Of a stretch of DNA of 64,000 bases, positions 8,416 to 17,371 are shown one piece after another (the stretch's first letter is position 1; every line of letters begins with the position of its first letter). The position numbers and the translations under genes were made by a program. This stretch comes from Alsobacter ponti (GTDB taxonomy: Bacteria > Pseudomonadota > Alphaproteobacteria > Rhizobiales > Beijerinckiaceae): NCBI RefSeq assembly GCF_024294805.1, contig NZ_JANCLU010000001.1, forward strand, positions 1-64,000, in the 5' to 3' direction. The notes beneath the pieces are model-generated. The model was given only the letters and a program-made list of their open reading frames with translations. It was not told the origin of the DNA and ran no database searches.

Positions 8416-9495
8416 ATGATCCGACACGACGTCCCCCCGCCGCCCGTGACGCTGACCTCGCCGCGCCTTGATGCGCCGAGCCTGGCGGAGCGGCAGGCGA
8501 TCCTCGGGCTGCCGCTCACCCTCAAGTCGTTCGATTCGGCCTTCGAGGCGGTCGGCGCGCTACATCAGGTCGAGGTGTCGCCGCCGCCGAGCGCCGCGCC
8601 CGCGGGATCGCGCTCGCGGATCGTCTACTGGAACGCCGAGCGTCTGAAATACCTGCCGGGCTCCATCGCCATGCTGAAGGCGCAGGCCGCCGACGCGCTG
8701 CTGCTGTGCGAGGTGGACGTCGGCATGGTTCGCTCGGGCAACCGGCACACCCTGGCCGAGCTCGCCGCTACGCTTGAAGCCGGGTACGTGTTCGGCGTCG
8801 AGTTTGTCGAGCTCGGGTTGGGAGACCTGCGCGAGCAGGCGGCCTTCGCGGGCCAGGACAATGTCGCCGGCCTGCACGGGGCGGGCCTGGTGTCGCGCTC
8901 CGCGCTAGGGCGGCCGGCGATGGTGCGCCTCGAGAACTCGGGGCGATGGTTCGACGGCGCGTTTCACGAAAGGCGGGTCGGCGGCCGAATCGCGATGCTG
9001 GCCGAATACGATCTCGCGGGCGGTCCCGTGCTGCTCGCCTGCGTCCATTACGAGAGCCATACCGATCCGGCGGACCGGCTGGCGCAGACGCGCGTGATGC
9101 TGGACGCCATCGACGAGCTGGCGCCGGGCCGTCCGGTGCTGATCGGCGGCGACTTCAACACCAGCACGTTCACCCTGCCGGAGAAGCGCGACGAGGCTCA
9201 TGTGGCCGCGGCGCTGGCGGCCGATCCGCAACGCCTGACGAGCCCGGAATCTTACGAGCCGATGTTCGCGCTGCTGGCGGAGCGGGGCTACGACTGGAGC
9301 GGATGCAACGTCCTGGGCGCCGGCACGCAGCGCACCCGTCCGGACGGCACGCCGACGCCGCCCTTCGGCAAGATCGACTGGTTCTTCGCGCGGGGGCTGC
9401 GCTGCTCGGACCCCGCCGTCATCCCCGCGGTCGACGCGGCCGGCGTGGCGATCTCCGACCACGAGGCGCTGGCGGTCACCATCGAGATCGCGTGA
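8416..9495 (+). CDS. Endonuclease/exonuclease/phosphatase (EEP) family protein
   Basis: A 359-residue protein with the EEP fold shared by exonuclease III, DNase I and inositol polyphosphate or sphingomyelin phosphatases. Visible active-site elements in order are WNAERLK (Asn), the metal Glu in LLCEVDVG, GGDFNTSTF (Asp and Asn) and the terminal SDHEAL (Asp-His). There is no signal peptide. An N-terminal extension of about 65 residues precedes the domain. Its stop lies three bases from the convergent glycerophosphodiesterase gene. Since that operon is concerned with phosphodiesters, a phosphodiesterase role is plausible but inferred only. Confidence 0.85.
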   Translation: MIRHDVPPPPVTLTSPRLDAPSLAERQAILGLPLTLKSFDSAFEAVGALHQVEVSPPPSAAPAGSRSRIVYWNAERLKYLPGSIAMLKAQAADALLLCEVDVGMVRSGNRHTLAELAATLEAGYVFGVEFVELGLGDLREQAAFAGQDNVAGLHGAGLVSRSALGRPAMVRLENSGRWFDGAFHERRVGGRIAMLAEYDLAGGPVLLACVHYESHTDPADRLAQTRVMLDAIDELAPGRPVLIGGDFNTSTFTLPEKRDEAHVAAALAADPQRLTSPESYEPMFALLAERGYDWSGCNVLGAGTQRTRPDGTPTPPFGKIDWFFARGLRCSDPAVIPAVDAAGVAISDHEALAVTIEIA

Positions 9496-9498
9496 CGG

Positions 9499-10320
9499 TC
9501 AGGCGCGGGCGGGGGGCGGCGCGCCGCACTCCGCCACCAGAGCGCGGACGAAGGCCGCGTCGTCGCCGGCCAGCACGTCGATGAGGCCGGCGCGCAGGGC
9601 GTCGCGGATGGGCGGCAGCAGGTCCAGCCCGCGCGCCGCGCGGTAGGCGATGCGCTCCGGGCGCGGAATGGTCACGCGCGTCGCGATGCCGTCGGAATGC
9701 AGCGCGCGCGCGTCGTCCGGGTGGAACATGTCCCACTCGATCGCCACCGACGCGACGCGGGCGGAGCGGGCCACGGCGACGGGGTCGACATGCCGCGCGT
9801 GGGTGATCGCTTCCGTTCGCACATAGGGCAGGCGCTCGCGCATGGCGCGCAGCGACGGATGGTCGAACGAGATGACCAGCACGTCATCGACCGCGCCGGC
9901 TCGCGTCAGCGTCTGCGCCAAAAGCTCGATCATCAGGCCGGCGCGCTGGCGCTCCTTGATCTCCACCAGCAGGGAGATCCCGAGACCGCGCGCCGTGTCC
10001 AGCGCTTCGGCGAGGGTGGGCGCGCGCACGCCGGCGAAGGCGGGGCCGAACCACGCGCCGGCGTCGAGCTTGCGAAGCTCGGCGAGCGTCATCGCGCCGA
10101 CGCGGCCCTCGCCGTCGGTGGTGCGATCGCAGATCTCGTCGTGCATCAGCACGATCTCGTCGTCGGCGGTGAGCACCACGTCGATCTCACAGACGCTCGC
10201 GCCGAGCCGCGCCGCCTCGGTCAGCGCGGGAATCGTGTTCTCGGGCGCGCCGACGCTGTGGCCGCGATGGCCGCAGACATGGATAAAGCCACTGGTGGAG
10301 GCGAGGGGAAGGTAGGGCAT
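9499..10320 (-). CDS. Glycerophosphodiester phosphodiesterase
   Basis: A 273-residue GDPD-family TIM-barrel enzyme that hydrolyses glycerophosphodiesters to sn-glycerol 3-phosphate and an alcohol. All catalytic motifs are present: HRGHSVGAPENT near residue 18, the Glu-x-Asp metal pair in VCEIDVVLT, the second histidine in VLMHDEICDRTTDG and LVEIKER on a later strand. There is no signal peptide, so it acts in the cytoplasm. It is the last gene of the leftward operon containing a Ugp-type ABC transporter, eight bases after a second GDPD-like gene, mirroring UgpQ next to UgpBAEC in enteric bacteria. Confidence 0.92.
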   Translation of the reverse strand: MPYLPLASTSGFIHVCGHRGHSVGAPENTIPALTEAARLGASVCEIDVVLTADDEIVLMHDEICDRTTDGEGRVGAMTLAELRKLDAGAWFGPAFAGVRAPTLAEALDTARGLGISLLVEIKERQRAGLMIELLAQTLTRAGAVDDVLVISFDHPSLRAMRERLPYVRTEAITHARHVDPVAVARSARVASVAIEWDMFHPDDARALHSDGIATRVTIPRPERIAYRAARGLDLLPPIRDALRAGLIDVLAGDDAAFVRALVAECGAPPPARA

Positions 10321-10328
10321 GGAAAGCC

Positions 10329-11150
10329 TCAGGCGGCCGCTTCGGCCAGCAGGGGAGCCAGAAGGTCGGGATCGTTGCTGGTGATCTGCCCGCATCCCGC
10401 CGCGACGAGGCGGGCGAGCACGGAGGCGAGGCCGGGCCGGTCGGCGTCGACGGTCCAGGCGTCGACCATCGCGCCGTTGCGCGTGACGAACGGCACGACG
10501 TTGACGCCGCGCGCGAGCCCCGCGAGCAGCAGCGACGCCTCGAGATAGAAGATCGCCGCGTCCGGCGCCGTGGCGTAGGTCCGCTCTCCGAGGCTGCGGA
10601 AGCCGGCGTCGTCGAGGTCGAAGCCGCGGGGGTAGGTTCCGAGAGGGTCGTAGCCGGCCGCAAGGCCCGCAGCGGCCTCGGCGAGATCGCGGATTGCGTC
10701 CCAGTCGCACCCGCCCGCCACGAACAAAGCGGCGTCGCGACCGAGCGTGTCCCCGATGCGCCGCGCGGCGGCCGCATCCAGCGCCTCGCGAGGGACTTTC
10801 ACGTCGAGCTGCACCAGCGCCGGCACGCGCACTCCGGAGGCGCGGACGATGTCGACGACCTCGTCCAGGAACAGCGGCGGCTCGGCGAGCGGCGTGCCGT
10901 CCGGCGCACGCTGGCGCAGGCGCTCGACCTGCGCCCGGGTCGCCGCCGCGACCGGCCCGGAGCCCGTGGTCTCGGCGTCAAGCGTCAGGTCGTGCAGGCA
11001 CAAAGCGTGGCCGTCGCGGGTCAGCACGAGGTCGACTTCGCAGGCGGCGCGGGCGGCCAAGGCCGCGCGCAGATTGGCGCGCAGGAACGCCGGGTCGCTC
11101 TTGCGCCGGCGCAGCATGTGCCATTTCAGGCGAGGCGTCCGCGCCGTCAC
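10329..11150 (-). CDS. Divergent glycerophosphodiester phosphodiesterase-like protein
   Basis: A 273-residue GDPD-like protein, the same length as its downstream neighbour. The metal-binding Glu-x-Asp (ACEVDLVLTRDG) and following histidine motif (CLHDLTLDAETTG) are clear, and SNDPDLLAPLL closes the barrel. The canonical first motif HRG...PENT is absent: the equivalent region reads KWHMLRRRKSDPAF then RANL. One histidine remains, but its partners are changed, so activity or substrate may differ. The start is the GTG at 11150, which overlaps the ATPase stop by four bases (GTGA) and implies translational coupling. The pair probably arose by an old duplication. Confidence 0.8.
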   Translation of the reverse strand: MTARTPRLKWHMLRRRKSDPAFLRANLRAALAARAACEVDLVLTRDGHALCLHDLTLDAETTGSGPVAAATRAQVERLRQRAPDGTPLAEPPLFLDEVVDIVRASGVRVPALVQLDVKVPREALDAAAARRIGDTLGRDAALFVAGGCDWDAIRDLAEAAAGLAAGYDPLGTYPRGFDLDDAGFRSLGERTYATAPDAAIFYLEASLLLAGLARGVNVVPFVTRNGAMVDAWTVDADRPGLASVLARLVAAGCGQITSNDPDLLAPLLAEAAA

Positions 11151-12211
11151 TGGACGGCGCTCTCCAGCACGCAGCCGTCGATGCGCCGCGTCGTGTCCGG
11201 GTCGAACAGCAGGCCGTGGCCCAGCCCGAAGGTGAGCGCGTCGCCCATCGCGAAGCGCGCCTTCGCCCCGGCCTCCAGCGCCCGCAGCGGGCCGAGCGGA
11301 GTGTCGAGGTGATAGAAGGTTTCGCGGCCGTGCGCCTCCGTGTCGACGACGCGGCCGCGCAGGGGGCCGCTGCCGAGCGTGATCTGCTCGGGGCGCACGC
11401 CGAGCACGACGGCCCCGCCGCACTCGCCGGCAAGCGCCAGCTCGGCCTGCCCGACGCGCAGCGCGCGGCCCGAGGCGCTGCCTTCCAGGAGGTTGATCGG
11501 CGGCGAACCGATGAAGCTCGCCACGAACAGGCTGCCGGGGCGGTGGTACAGGTCCTCGGCGGTGCCGACCTGCTCGATGCGCCCCTTGCTCATGCAGATC
11601 ACGCGGTCGGCCATGGTGGTCGCCTCGACCTGATCGTGCGTCACCAGGATCGTGGTCACGCCGAGCTTGCGCTGCAGGCCGCGGATCTCGCTGCGCATGG
11701 TGAGCCGGAGCGAGGCGTCGAGATTGGACAACGGCTCGTCCAGCAGCAGAAGCTTCGGCTCCTTCACCAGAGCGCGCGCCAGGGCGACGCGCTGCTGCTG
11801 CCCACCGGAGAGCTGGGTCGGGCGACGGTCGAGCAGCTCGGACACCTGGACGAGCTGGGCGGCGGACCGCGCGCGGCGCTCCGCCTCGTCCGCGCCGACC
11901 TTCTTGAACCGCAGCGGGAACTTGATGTTGTCCAGCACGCTCATGTGCGGATAGAGCGCGTAGGACTGGAACACGATGCCGACGTTGCGGTCCCGCGCCT
12001 CGACGTCGTTGACCTCCGCCCCGTCGAACAGGATCTGGCCGTCGCTCGGCACGTAGATGCCGGCCAGCATGAACAGGGTCGTCGATTTGCCGCAGCCGGA
12101 CGGCCCGAGGATGGCGACGAACTCGCCGTCCTCGATGGCGAGGTCGGTCGGCTCCACGGCGGTGACGTCGCCCCAGCGCTTCGCGACGCCTTTCAGTTCG
12201 ATCCTCGCCAT
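11147..12211 (-). CDS. ABC transporter ATP-binding protein, UgpC/MalK type
   Basis: A 354-residue ATPase of the carbohydrate-uptake subfamily 1. Walker A GPSGCGKST is near residues 36-44, the Q-loop is in VFQSYALYPHMSV, the signature is LSGGQQQR, Walker B is LLLLDEPLSNLD and the H-loop is VTHDQVEA. The C-terminal third is a TOBE/OB regulatory region (FIGSPPINLLEG onward, VLGVRPEQITLG), as in UgpC and MalK. It energises import by the two permeases encoded just upstream; start and stop overlap or nearly abut the adjoining genes. Confidence 0.95.
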   Translation of the reverse strand: MARIELKGVAKRWGDVTAVEPTDLAIEDGEFVAILGPSGCGKSTTLFMLAGIYVPSDGQILFDGAEVNDVEARDRNVGIVFQSYALYPHMSVLDNIKFPLRFKKVGADEAERRARSAAQLVQVSELLDRRPTQLSGGQQQRVALARALVKEPKLLLLDEPLSNLDASLRLTMRSEIRGLQRKLGVTTILVTHDQVEATTMADRVICMSKGRIEQVGTAEDLYHRPGSLFVASFIGSPPINLLEGSASGRALRVGQAELALAGECGGAVVLGVRPEQITLGSGPLRGRVVDTEAHGRETFYHLDTPLGPLRALEAGAKARFAMGDALTFGLGHGLLFDPDTTRRIDGCVLESAVQ

Positions 12212-12214
12212 GGT

Positions 12215-13288
12215 TCAGCCCTTGATCCCGCCGAAGGACATTTGCGTCAGATATTTCTGGCACATCACGTAGAGCACGATGGACGGCAGCACGTAGAACA
12301 CGCCGATGGCCGAGACCATGGCGTAGTCGGTGCCCATCACGTCCTCGTACATCCAGAACAGATAGAGGCTCATCGTCCAGTTGGTCTTCTGGAAGAGCAG
12401 GGTGCGGACGAAGACATATTCCTCCCAGCCGCGCAGGAAGGCGAACACCGCGACGGCCAGCATGCCGGCCTTCACCTGCGGCAACACCACCATGTAGAAG
12501 GCCTGCCGCCGCGACGCGCCGTCCGTCATGGCGCTCATCTCGATGTCCCACGGCACGGCGTCGAAGAAGCCTTTCATCACGAAGATCGCGAAGGGCAGTT
12601 CCAGCGCGGCGATGACGAGCACGACCCCCGTCAGCGTGTCGAGCAGGCCGATCCAGTACATCAGCAGGAAGATCGGAATGATCAGCGTCATCGCCGGGAA
12701 GGCGTGCAGCAGCAGCAGGCCCTTCAGCGTCGCCGCGCGGCCCGGGAAGTCGAAGCGCGACAGGTAGTATCCGGCCAGCGTGCTGACGATGACCACCAGC
12801 GTCATTTGCGTCAGCGCCAAGATCAGCGAATTGCCGAAGGCTGTCCACACGCTGGGGAACGCACCGCCGACGCCGGAAGCGCCCTTCAGCGTGTCGGCGA
12901 TGTTCGAGTTCCACAGGAAGCGCCAGTTCTGGGCGTGCAGGTAGGGGCCGGTCACCACCGCGAGTGCGCCGAGCGTGACGGCCGCGAGCGCCAGTTGCGT
13001 CCACAGCAGCCGGCGCGGCTCGACGATGCTCACGCGCAGGATTGACCACGCCAGCAGCGCCGGCATGAGTATGGCGAGGGTCCGCCACAGCACCGTCGTC
13101 GACGCGCCGGTGCGTCCCGACACCGAGACGGTGAACAGCCACAGATACGGCACCAGGATCGGCAGCGAGCCGAGCGCCAGGACGCCGTAGAGAAGCGCGG
13201 TCGTGGCGCGCCGCCGCAGCCGCGCGCGTCGGGCGAGTTCGGCCCAGTCGGCCGCCGGGGCGGCCTTGACGTCGAGCGCCACCGTCAT
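12215..13288 (-). CDS. ABC transporter permease, UgpE/MalG type
   Basis: A 357-residue inner-membrane permease with six or more hydrophobic segments and an extended periplasmic part between the first two (about residues 65-130). The cytoplasmic EAA-type coupling motif is MTDGASRRQAFYMVVLP, and the C-terminus ending QMSFGGIKG is typical of MalG-like subunits. The ATG at 13288 overlaps the stop of the partner permease (ATGA), so the two are translated together. An in-frame upstream ATG inside the previous gene is less likely. Confidence 0.93.
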   Translation of the reverse strand: MTVALDVKAAPAADWAELARRARLRRRATTALLYGVLALGSLPILVPYLWLFTVSVSGRTGASTTVLWRTLAILMPALLAWSILRVSIVEPRRLLWTQLALAAVTLGALAVVTGPYLHAQNWRFLWNSNIADTLKGASGVGGAFPSVWTAFGNSLILALTQMTLVVIVSTLAGYYLSRFDFPGRAATLKGLLLLHAFPAMTLIIPIFLLMYWIGLLDTLTGVVLVIAALELPFAIFVMKGFFDAVPWDIEMSAMTDGASRRQAFYMVVLPQVKAGMLAVAVFAFLRGWEEYVFVRTLLFQKTNWTMSLYLFWMYEDVMGTDYAMVSAIGVFYVLPSIVLYVMCQKYLTQMSFGGIKG

Positions 13289-14202
13289 CGCCGCGCCTCG
13301 ATGCGGGGCCGCTGCAGCAGCGCGCGCATGTCGAAGAAGCGCCACATCACCATCGCCATGATCATGCCCACCACGACGAGGCCCAGGGCCAGCGCGGCTC
13401 CGTAGGCGTACTGCCCGTTCTCGAAGGCGCGGCGGTAGACGTAGAGCGCGTAGACGGTGGTGTCGAAGAACGGGCCGCCATTGGTGATGAGCCAGATGTA
13501 TTCGAAGCTCACCATGAGCGAGAGCGCCTGGTAGATCGTCACGAAGCTGAGCTGCCAGCGGATCGCCGGAAGCGTCACGTGGCGCACGATGGCGAGCTCC
13601 CCGGCCCCGTCGACGCGCGCCGCGTGGAACAGGTGCTCGGGGATCGAGCGGATCGCGCTGGTGAAGATGATCATTCCGAACGACGCGCCGATGAAGCCGT
13701 TGGCGAGCACGATGACCAGCATCGGCGCGTTGCTCTTGGGGTCGACGGCGGGGAAGCCCAGCCCGGCGAGCACCTGGTTAAGCAGGCCGTACTCGGTCGG
13801 CGCGACGACCCACGTCCACAGCAGGGCGTAGACGACCGACGGGCTCATGCGCGGCAGGATCCACACGGCGCGGAAGAACGCGCCGGCGCGGTCCGGCAAT
13901 GCCGTCGTCAGCAGGGCGAGCAGCAGGCCGTAGCCGACGTTGAAGATGGCCAGCGTGGCGAGCACGTAGGTCAGCGTCACGGCCATGATGCCGGTCAGCC
14001 GGCTGTCGCCGCCGAGCATGCGCGCGACGTTCTGCGTGGTGTACTCGGAGACGCGCAGGTTGCGTCCCATGTCGGTGAAGGCGATGGCGACGTCGATGAT
14101 CGCCGGAACGAGGAAGAACATCGCGAGCAGGGCGACGGCGGGTCCCAGAAACAGGACGCGGTCGGCCGTGCTGCGAGACAGCGGACGGATTGCGAATGCC
14201 AT
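13285..14202 (-). CDS. ABC transporter permease, UgpA/MalF type
   Basis: A 305-residue inner-membrane permease with six predicted membrane segments. The coupling motif reads HAARVDGAGELAIVRHVTLP (about residues 193-212), with the conserved Gly and the following Leu-Pro. It pairs with the MalG-type subunit whose start overlaps its stop, forming the translocation pore of the sugar- or glycerophosphodiester-type importer. Confidence 0.93.
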   Translation of the reverse strand: MAFAIRPLSRSTADRVLFLGPAVALLAMFFLVPAIIDVAIAFTDMGRNLRVSEYTTQNVARMLGGDSRLTGIMAVTLTYVLATLAIFNVGYGLLLALLTTALPDRAGAFFRAVWILPRMSPSVVYALLWTWVVAPTEYGLLNQVLAGLGFPAVDPKSNAPMLVIVLANGFIGASFGMIIFTSAIRSIPEHLFHAARVDGAGELAIVRHVTLPAIRWQLSFVTIYQALSLMVSFEYIWLITNGGPFFDTTVYALYVYRRAFENGQYAYGAALALGLVVVGMIMAMVMWRFFDMRALLQRPRIEARR

Positions 14203-14230
14203 GGCGGACCGGGGGTACGAGAACGGGACG

Positions 14231-14258
14231 GGGCTCCCGGCGCGGGCGCCGGGAGCCC
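14231..14258 (-). terminator. Very stable intercistronic hairpin after the binding-protein gene
   Basis: A perfect 13-bp inverted repeat (GGGCTCCCGGCGC / GCGCCGGGAGCCC) with two bases between the arms lies seven bases past the solute-binding-protein stop and before the first permease. No U-tract follows. Hairpins at this place commonly stabilise the binding-protein mRNA or attenuate the downstream genes, so binding protein is made in excess. Confidence 0.7.
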
Positions 14259-14264
14259 TACCGG

Positions 14265-15644
14265 TCAGTTCAGCTTGTCGACCACCTTCACGCTTCCCTT
14301 GAACTCGTTGCTCATCTCGTCCTCCAGGAAGTCGATGGCCTGGGCGGGCGTCAGGCGGCCCGTCTCGACGCCCTGCAGCGCCTTGAACAGGATGCCGTTA
14401 TAGCGGCCGAAGTCCGGGTGGTTGGGGATGAACGTCGAGCGCGCCAGCATCGGCGTGGCGGCTTCCAGGTACCACGCGCCGGCATAGTCGGGCATCGAGC
14501 GCTGGCCGTTGAGGATCGCCGTGTGCGCCGTCGTCACCGCGTGCTTGGTGTTGTAGTAGGGCAGCGTCGCGTAGGCGACGAGCTGCGCCGCCAGTTCGGC
14601 GTTCTTCGACTTCGGATTCACGACGTAGACGATCGGGTGCGAGAGGTTGGCCGGCTGACCGCCCTTCGTCCCGGCCGGCGCGTGAATCCAGCCGATCTTC
14701 TTGAAGTACCAGTCCTTGTCGTTCGGCCAGGTCGCGCCCTTGGCGTCGCCCACCATCCATTCGCCCACGGCCCACACGCCCTGGTGATAGATGAAGGCCT
14801 TGTCGGTCTTGAACGCGCCCTGGATCTCGTCCCACGACATCGCGGTGTTGTTCTTCGGGGTGACGCCGTTGGCGGCGTTCCAGGCGAACCATTCCAGCCC
14901 CTTGCGCAACTCCGCCTTGGGCAGCAGCAGCTGGCCGGACTTGTCATCGACGAACTTCGCGCCGAAAGCGGCGAAGGTCATCAGGTAGTCGGGCCCGGGG
15001 TTGGGGCGGTGGAGGATACCCATTTGCGCCGCGCCCTTGTCGACGACCTCCTTGGTCAGCTTGGAGAGGTCCTCCATGGTGAACTCGCCCTTTTCCACCA
15101 TGGCGGGCAGGCCGTTCACGAACGCCTCGTCCTTGCCGATCTTGCGCAGCATGTCCTTGTTGTAGAAGAACATGCGGATCTCGGAATCCTGCGGGATGGC
15201 GTGGATCTTGCCCTTGTATTTCGTCGACTCCCAGAGGACCGGGATGACGTCGGCGAAAGCCCATGGGTTCTTCTTGACGAAGTCCTCGAGATCCATGGCG
15301 TAGCCGGACTTGGCGAACTCGCCGACCCATTCGTGCGCCGCGACGTAGAGGTCCGGCCCCTGGTTCACCGCGAAGGCCTTAAGAATGTCGAGCGCGTCGG
15401 CGTCGTAGCCGGCGGCCGGACCTTCGAACACCTCGACCTTGACCGTCTTGTCGGAGCCGGCGGCCTTCAGCGCGGCGTTCAGCGGTTCGGCGGCGGCGAC
15501 GATGTTGCCAGCGCGCAGCGGGCCGGAGCGATCCGCGCGGGCCCACATCTTGACGACGACTTCCTCGGCGTAGCTCGCGGCCGTCGCCCCGAACAGCGTG
15601 ACGCCGGCCAGCAAAGTGGCGGCGAGCATGGAAACTGGTTTCAT
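14265..15644 (-). CDS. Extracellular solute-binding protein of a Ugp/Mal-type ABC importer
   Basis: A 459-residue periplasmic binding protein with an N-terminal Sec signal (MKPVSMLAATLLAGVTLFGA, cleavage near ASYA-EEV). The family 1 fold is indicated by the segments WARADRSGP, YDADALDILKAFAVNQGPDL, AIPQDSEIRMFFYNKDML and a C-terminal QAIDFLEDEM. It is first in a leftward six-gene operon with two permeases, an ATPase and two glycerophosphodiesterase-type enzymes. By context its ligand could be a glycerophosphodiester or glycerol 3-phosphate, but a sugar cannot be excluded. The ATG at 15644 has GGGGAGGAC just upstream. Confidence 0.92.
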   Translation of the reverse strand: MKPVSMLAATLLAGVTLFGATAASYAEEVVVKMWARADRSGPLRAGNIVAAAEPLNAALKAAGSDKTVKVEVFEGPAAGYDADALDILKAFAVNQGPDLYVAAHEWVGEFAKSGYAMDLEDFVKKNPWAFADVIPVLWESTKYKGKIHAIPQDSEIRMFFYNKDMLRKIGKDEAFVNGLPAMVEKGEFTMEDLSKLTKEVVDKGAAQMGILHRPNPGPDYLMTFAAFGAKFVDDKSGQLLLPKAELRKGLEWFAWNAANGVTPKNNTAMSWDEIQGAFKTDKAFIYHQGVWAVGEWMVGDAKGATWPNDKDWYFKKIGWIHAPAGTKGGQPANLSHPIVYVVNPKSKNAELAAQLVAYATLPYYNTKHAVTTAHTAILNGQRSMPDYAGAWYLEAATPMLARSTFIPNHPDFGRYNGILFKALQGVETGRLTPAQAIDFLEDEMSNEFKGSVKVVDKLN

Positions 15645-15975
15645 CGAATGTCCTCCCCAGGTAGTGCCCGGAACGCACGGCGGAGCCTGACGGGGCGACG
15701 CCCCGCGGCGACCGCTTCATGCAGCCCGGCGATGACACCCGAGTGACAGGCGCTTCCGCGCAGCTTCGCCGCGTCTTCTCGACGCTTGCGGCTGTCTGGG
15801 AACGCCCGGTCCCGGTCGCCAATCCCTTCCGAATGCCTGTCTCGACGGGGCCGACGCCCCGGAAACCGGCGTTGAGAACTATTCGGGGTCGAGCATGGCA
15901 CAAAATTTCGCCGGAATCATCGGCTCATGCGACAACTGTCGGAAGTCCGGCGAACCCCGCCGGCGGACCCCCGGA
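15645..15975. other. Intergenic region upstream of the Ugp-like operon
   Basis: 331 bases between the operon start (15644) and the stop of the tlde1 gene (15976). It must carry the promoter of the importer operon. The only clear element is the ribosome-binding site next to the operon start; I see no gene, convincing operator or U-tailed terminator. Confidence 0.5.
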
Positions 15976-17079
15976 TCACCGGGCGGGCGACGCCCAGGCC
16001 AGGTTCGACGTGGCGGTTTCGACGACCACGAGTCGGCTGACCTCGCCCCGCAGGAAGGCGGTCAGGAACGCGTCGTAGTCCTTGAACGACACGCAGCCGT
16101 TGGAGTCGCCGCGCGGGCCGAGCATGTAGGTGTGCGCCAGCATGCCGTCGCGGCCATGCATGCGGCTCTCGTCCACCGGCGTCAGGCGGATCGCCCGCAC
16201 GCCATGAAACAGTTGCTCGCGCAGACGAAGCGTGTACACGTTGGGTGGCGTGACGCCACGCATCTTGACGCGCGCCGAGCGCGGGTCGTCCATCAGGTCG
16301 CCCAGGCCTGAATGCGCTTCCAGCCGCCTGCCGTTGGGCAGGATCACGACCTTCGCCGAAATGTCGTACACCGCCGTGCCGCCGCGCGCGGCCGGGTTCT
16401 GGGGCTCGCCGGCGAGTCCGCCGCGCAGGCCGCCGGAATCGGCGGGCGCGTAGGCCAGGGCGGTCTCCGGCTTCGACTCGCCGACGCCGAACAGCCGCTC
16501 CAGAAAGCCCTTCTGCTCGGCGGGCTCCGCCACGCCGGCGGCGACGCGGGCCGGGGCGGAGGAGCGCGGCGCGCGACTGGCGACGACGACCGGCACAGGC
16601 GCGGCCGCCTGAACGCGGAACGGGTTTTGCGGAGGCAGGGGAATGTCGATGGACGGGGCGACTGGCGCGGCGATCTCGCCCGGCGTCAGCGCCGCGGCCC
16701 GCATGGGCGCGTCGACCGGAGGCCGGGAGACGGTCGCGATTACGGCGGCCGGCGCGGTTTGCGGGGCCCAGGCGAGCCCGCCGGCAACGAGCGGAGCGAA
16801 TCCGGTCCGCGAGGCGAACGCGCCGAGTGGCGTGGGGCCGGAGAACAGCATGCCCGCGAGTTCAGGATCGCGGACGGGAGATGCGGCCGGGGCGAGAGCC
16901 GCCGCCGCCGTGCCCGGATCGAGGTCAGGCGCGGACGTTAGGAAGACGCCGGCGGGGGTTGCGGCGGCGACACCGGCGAGCAGCACGGCGGCTCCCGCCG
17001 CGCGCCGCGCCTCCATCGTCAGCGGGAAGGCGCGCCGCCTCTGCGAGGCGCGACGCCGGGAAGGGAATGAACTCGCCAT
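15976..17079 (-). CDS. tlde1/DUF2778 domain protein (L,D-transpeptidase-like)
   Basis: A 367-residue protein with a basic N-terminus and one hydrophobic segment (about residues 25-48), then a long Ala/Pro-rich periplasmic linker and a C-terminal DUF2778 domain from about residue 225. The catalytic motif is SNGCVSF (Cys, preceded by Ser-Asn-Gly) with HSGLGDLMDDP and RDGMLAHTYML around the histidine. Tlde1-family enzymes cut or exchange D-amino acids on peptidoglycan tetrapeptides; secreted versions serve as type VI toxins, while membrane-anchored forms such as this are common in Hyphomicrobiales. No immunity or secretion genes adjoin it, so a housekeeping envelope role is more likely. Confidence 0.85.
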   Translation of the reverse strand: MASSFPSRRRASQRRRAFPLTMEARRAAGAAVLLAGVAAATPAGVFLTSAPDLDPGTAAAALAPAASPVRDPELAGMLFSGPTPLGAFASRTGFAPLVAGGLAWAPQTAPAAVIATVSRPPVDAPMRAAALTPGEIAAPVAPSIDIPLPPQNPFRVQAAAPVPVVVASRAPRSSAPARVAAGVAEPAEQKGFLERLFGVGESKPETALAYAPADSGGLRGGLAGEPQNPAARGGTAVYDISAKVVILPNGRRLEAHSGLGDLMDDPRSARVKMRGVTPPNVYTLRLREQLFHGVRAIRLTPVDESRMHGRDGMLAHTYMLGPRGDSNGCVSFKDYDAFLTAFLRGEVSRLVVVETATSNLAWASPAR

Positions 17080-17371
17080 ACGGACTCACACGCCACGCCA
17101 CGTCCCGCTTGCGCGCCGGGCTCCGGACGACCGGAGCGGCGGCAAGGGATTGGTTCACCATGATCGCGGAGTCCTGGTTAACGCTTTGCCACCGGCGCGC
17201 GCGGACCGTCGCCGCGCCCGCGGCGGAAGCGGAGCCTCGCGCGCCGCCCCCGACCGTTATGGCGACGCGGGCCTTCTGGCCGGCGACCGTGGCCGCGGCG
17301 GGGCGGCTGTGCGTCGCGAGCGAGGCGAAGCGCCATCCCATTCATCGTTCACAAGCAAGAAGGAGACAGAC
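17080..17371. other. Divergent intergenic region
   Basis: 292 bases between the leftward tlde1 gene and the rightward HD gene. It contains AAGGAGA (17360-17366), the ribosome-binding site of the HD gene. No other feature was recognised. Confidence 0.4.

Noticed and set aside
15976-17079. Type VI effector interpretation of the tlde1 protein
   Set aside because: The protein has its own membrane segment and no adjacent immunity, PAAR, Hcp or VgrG genes.
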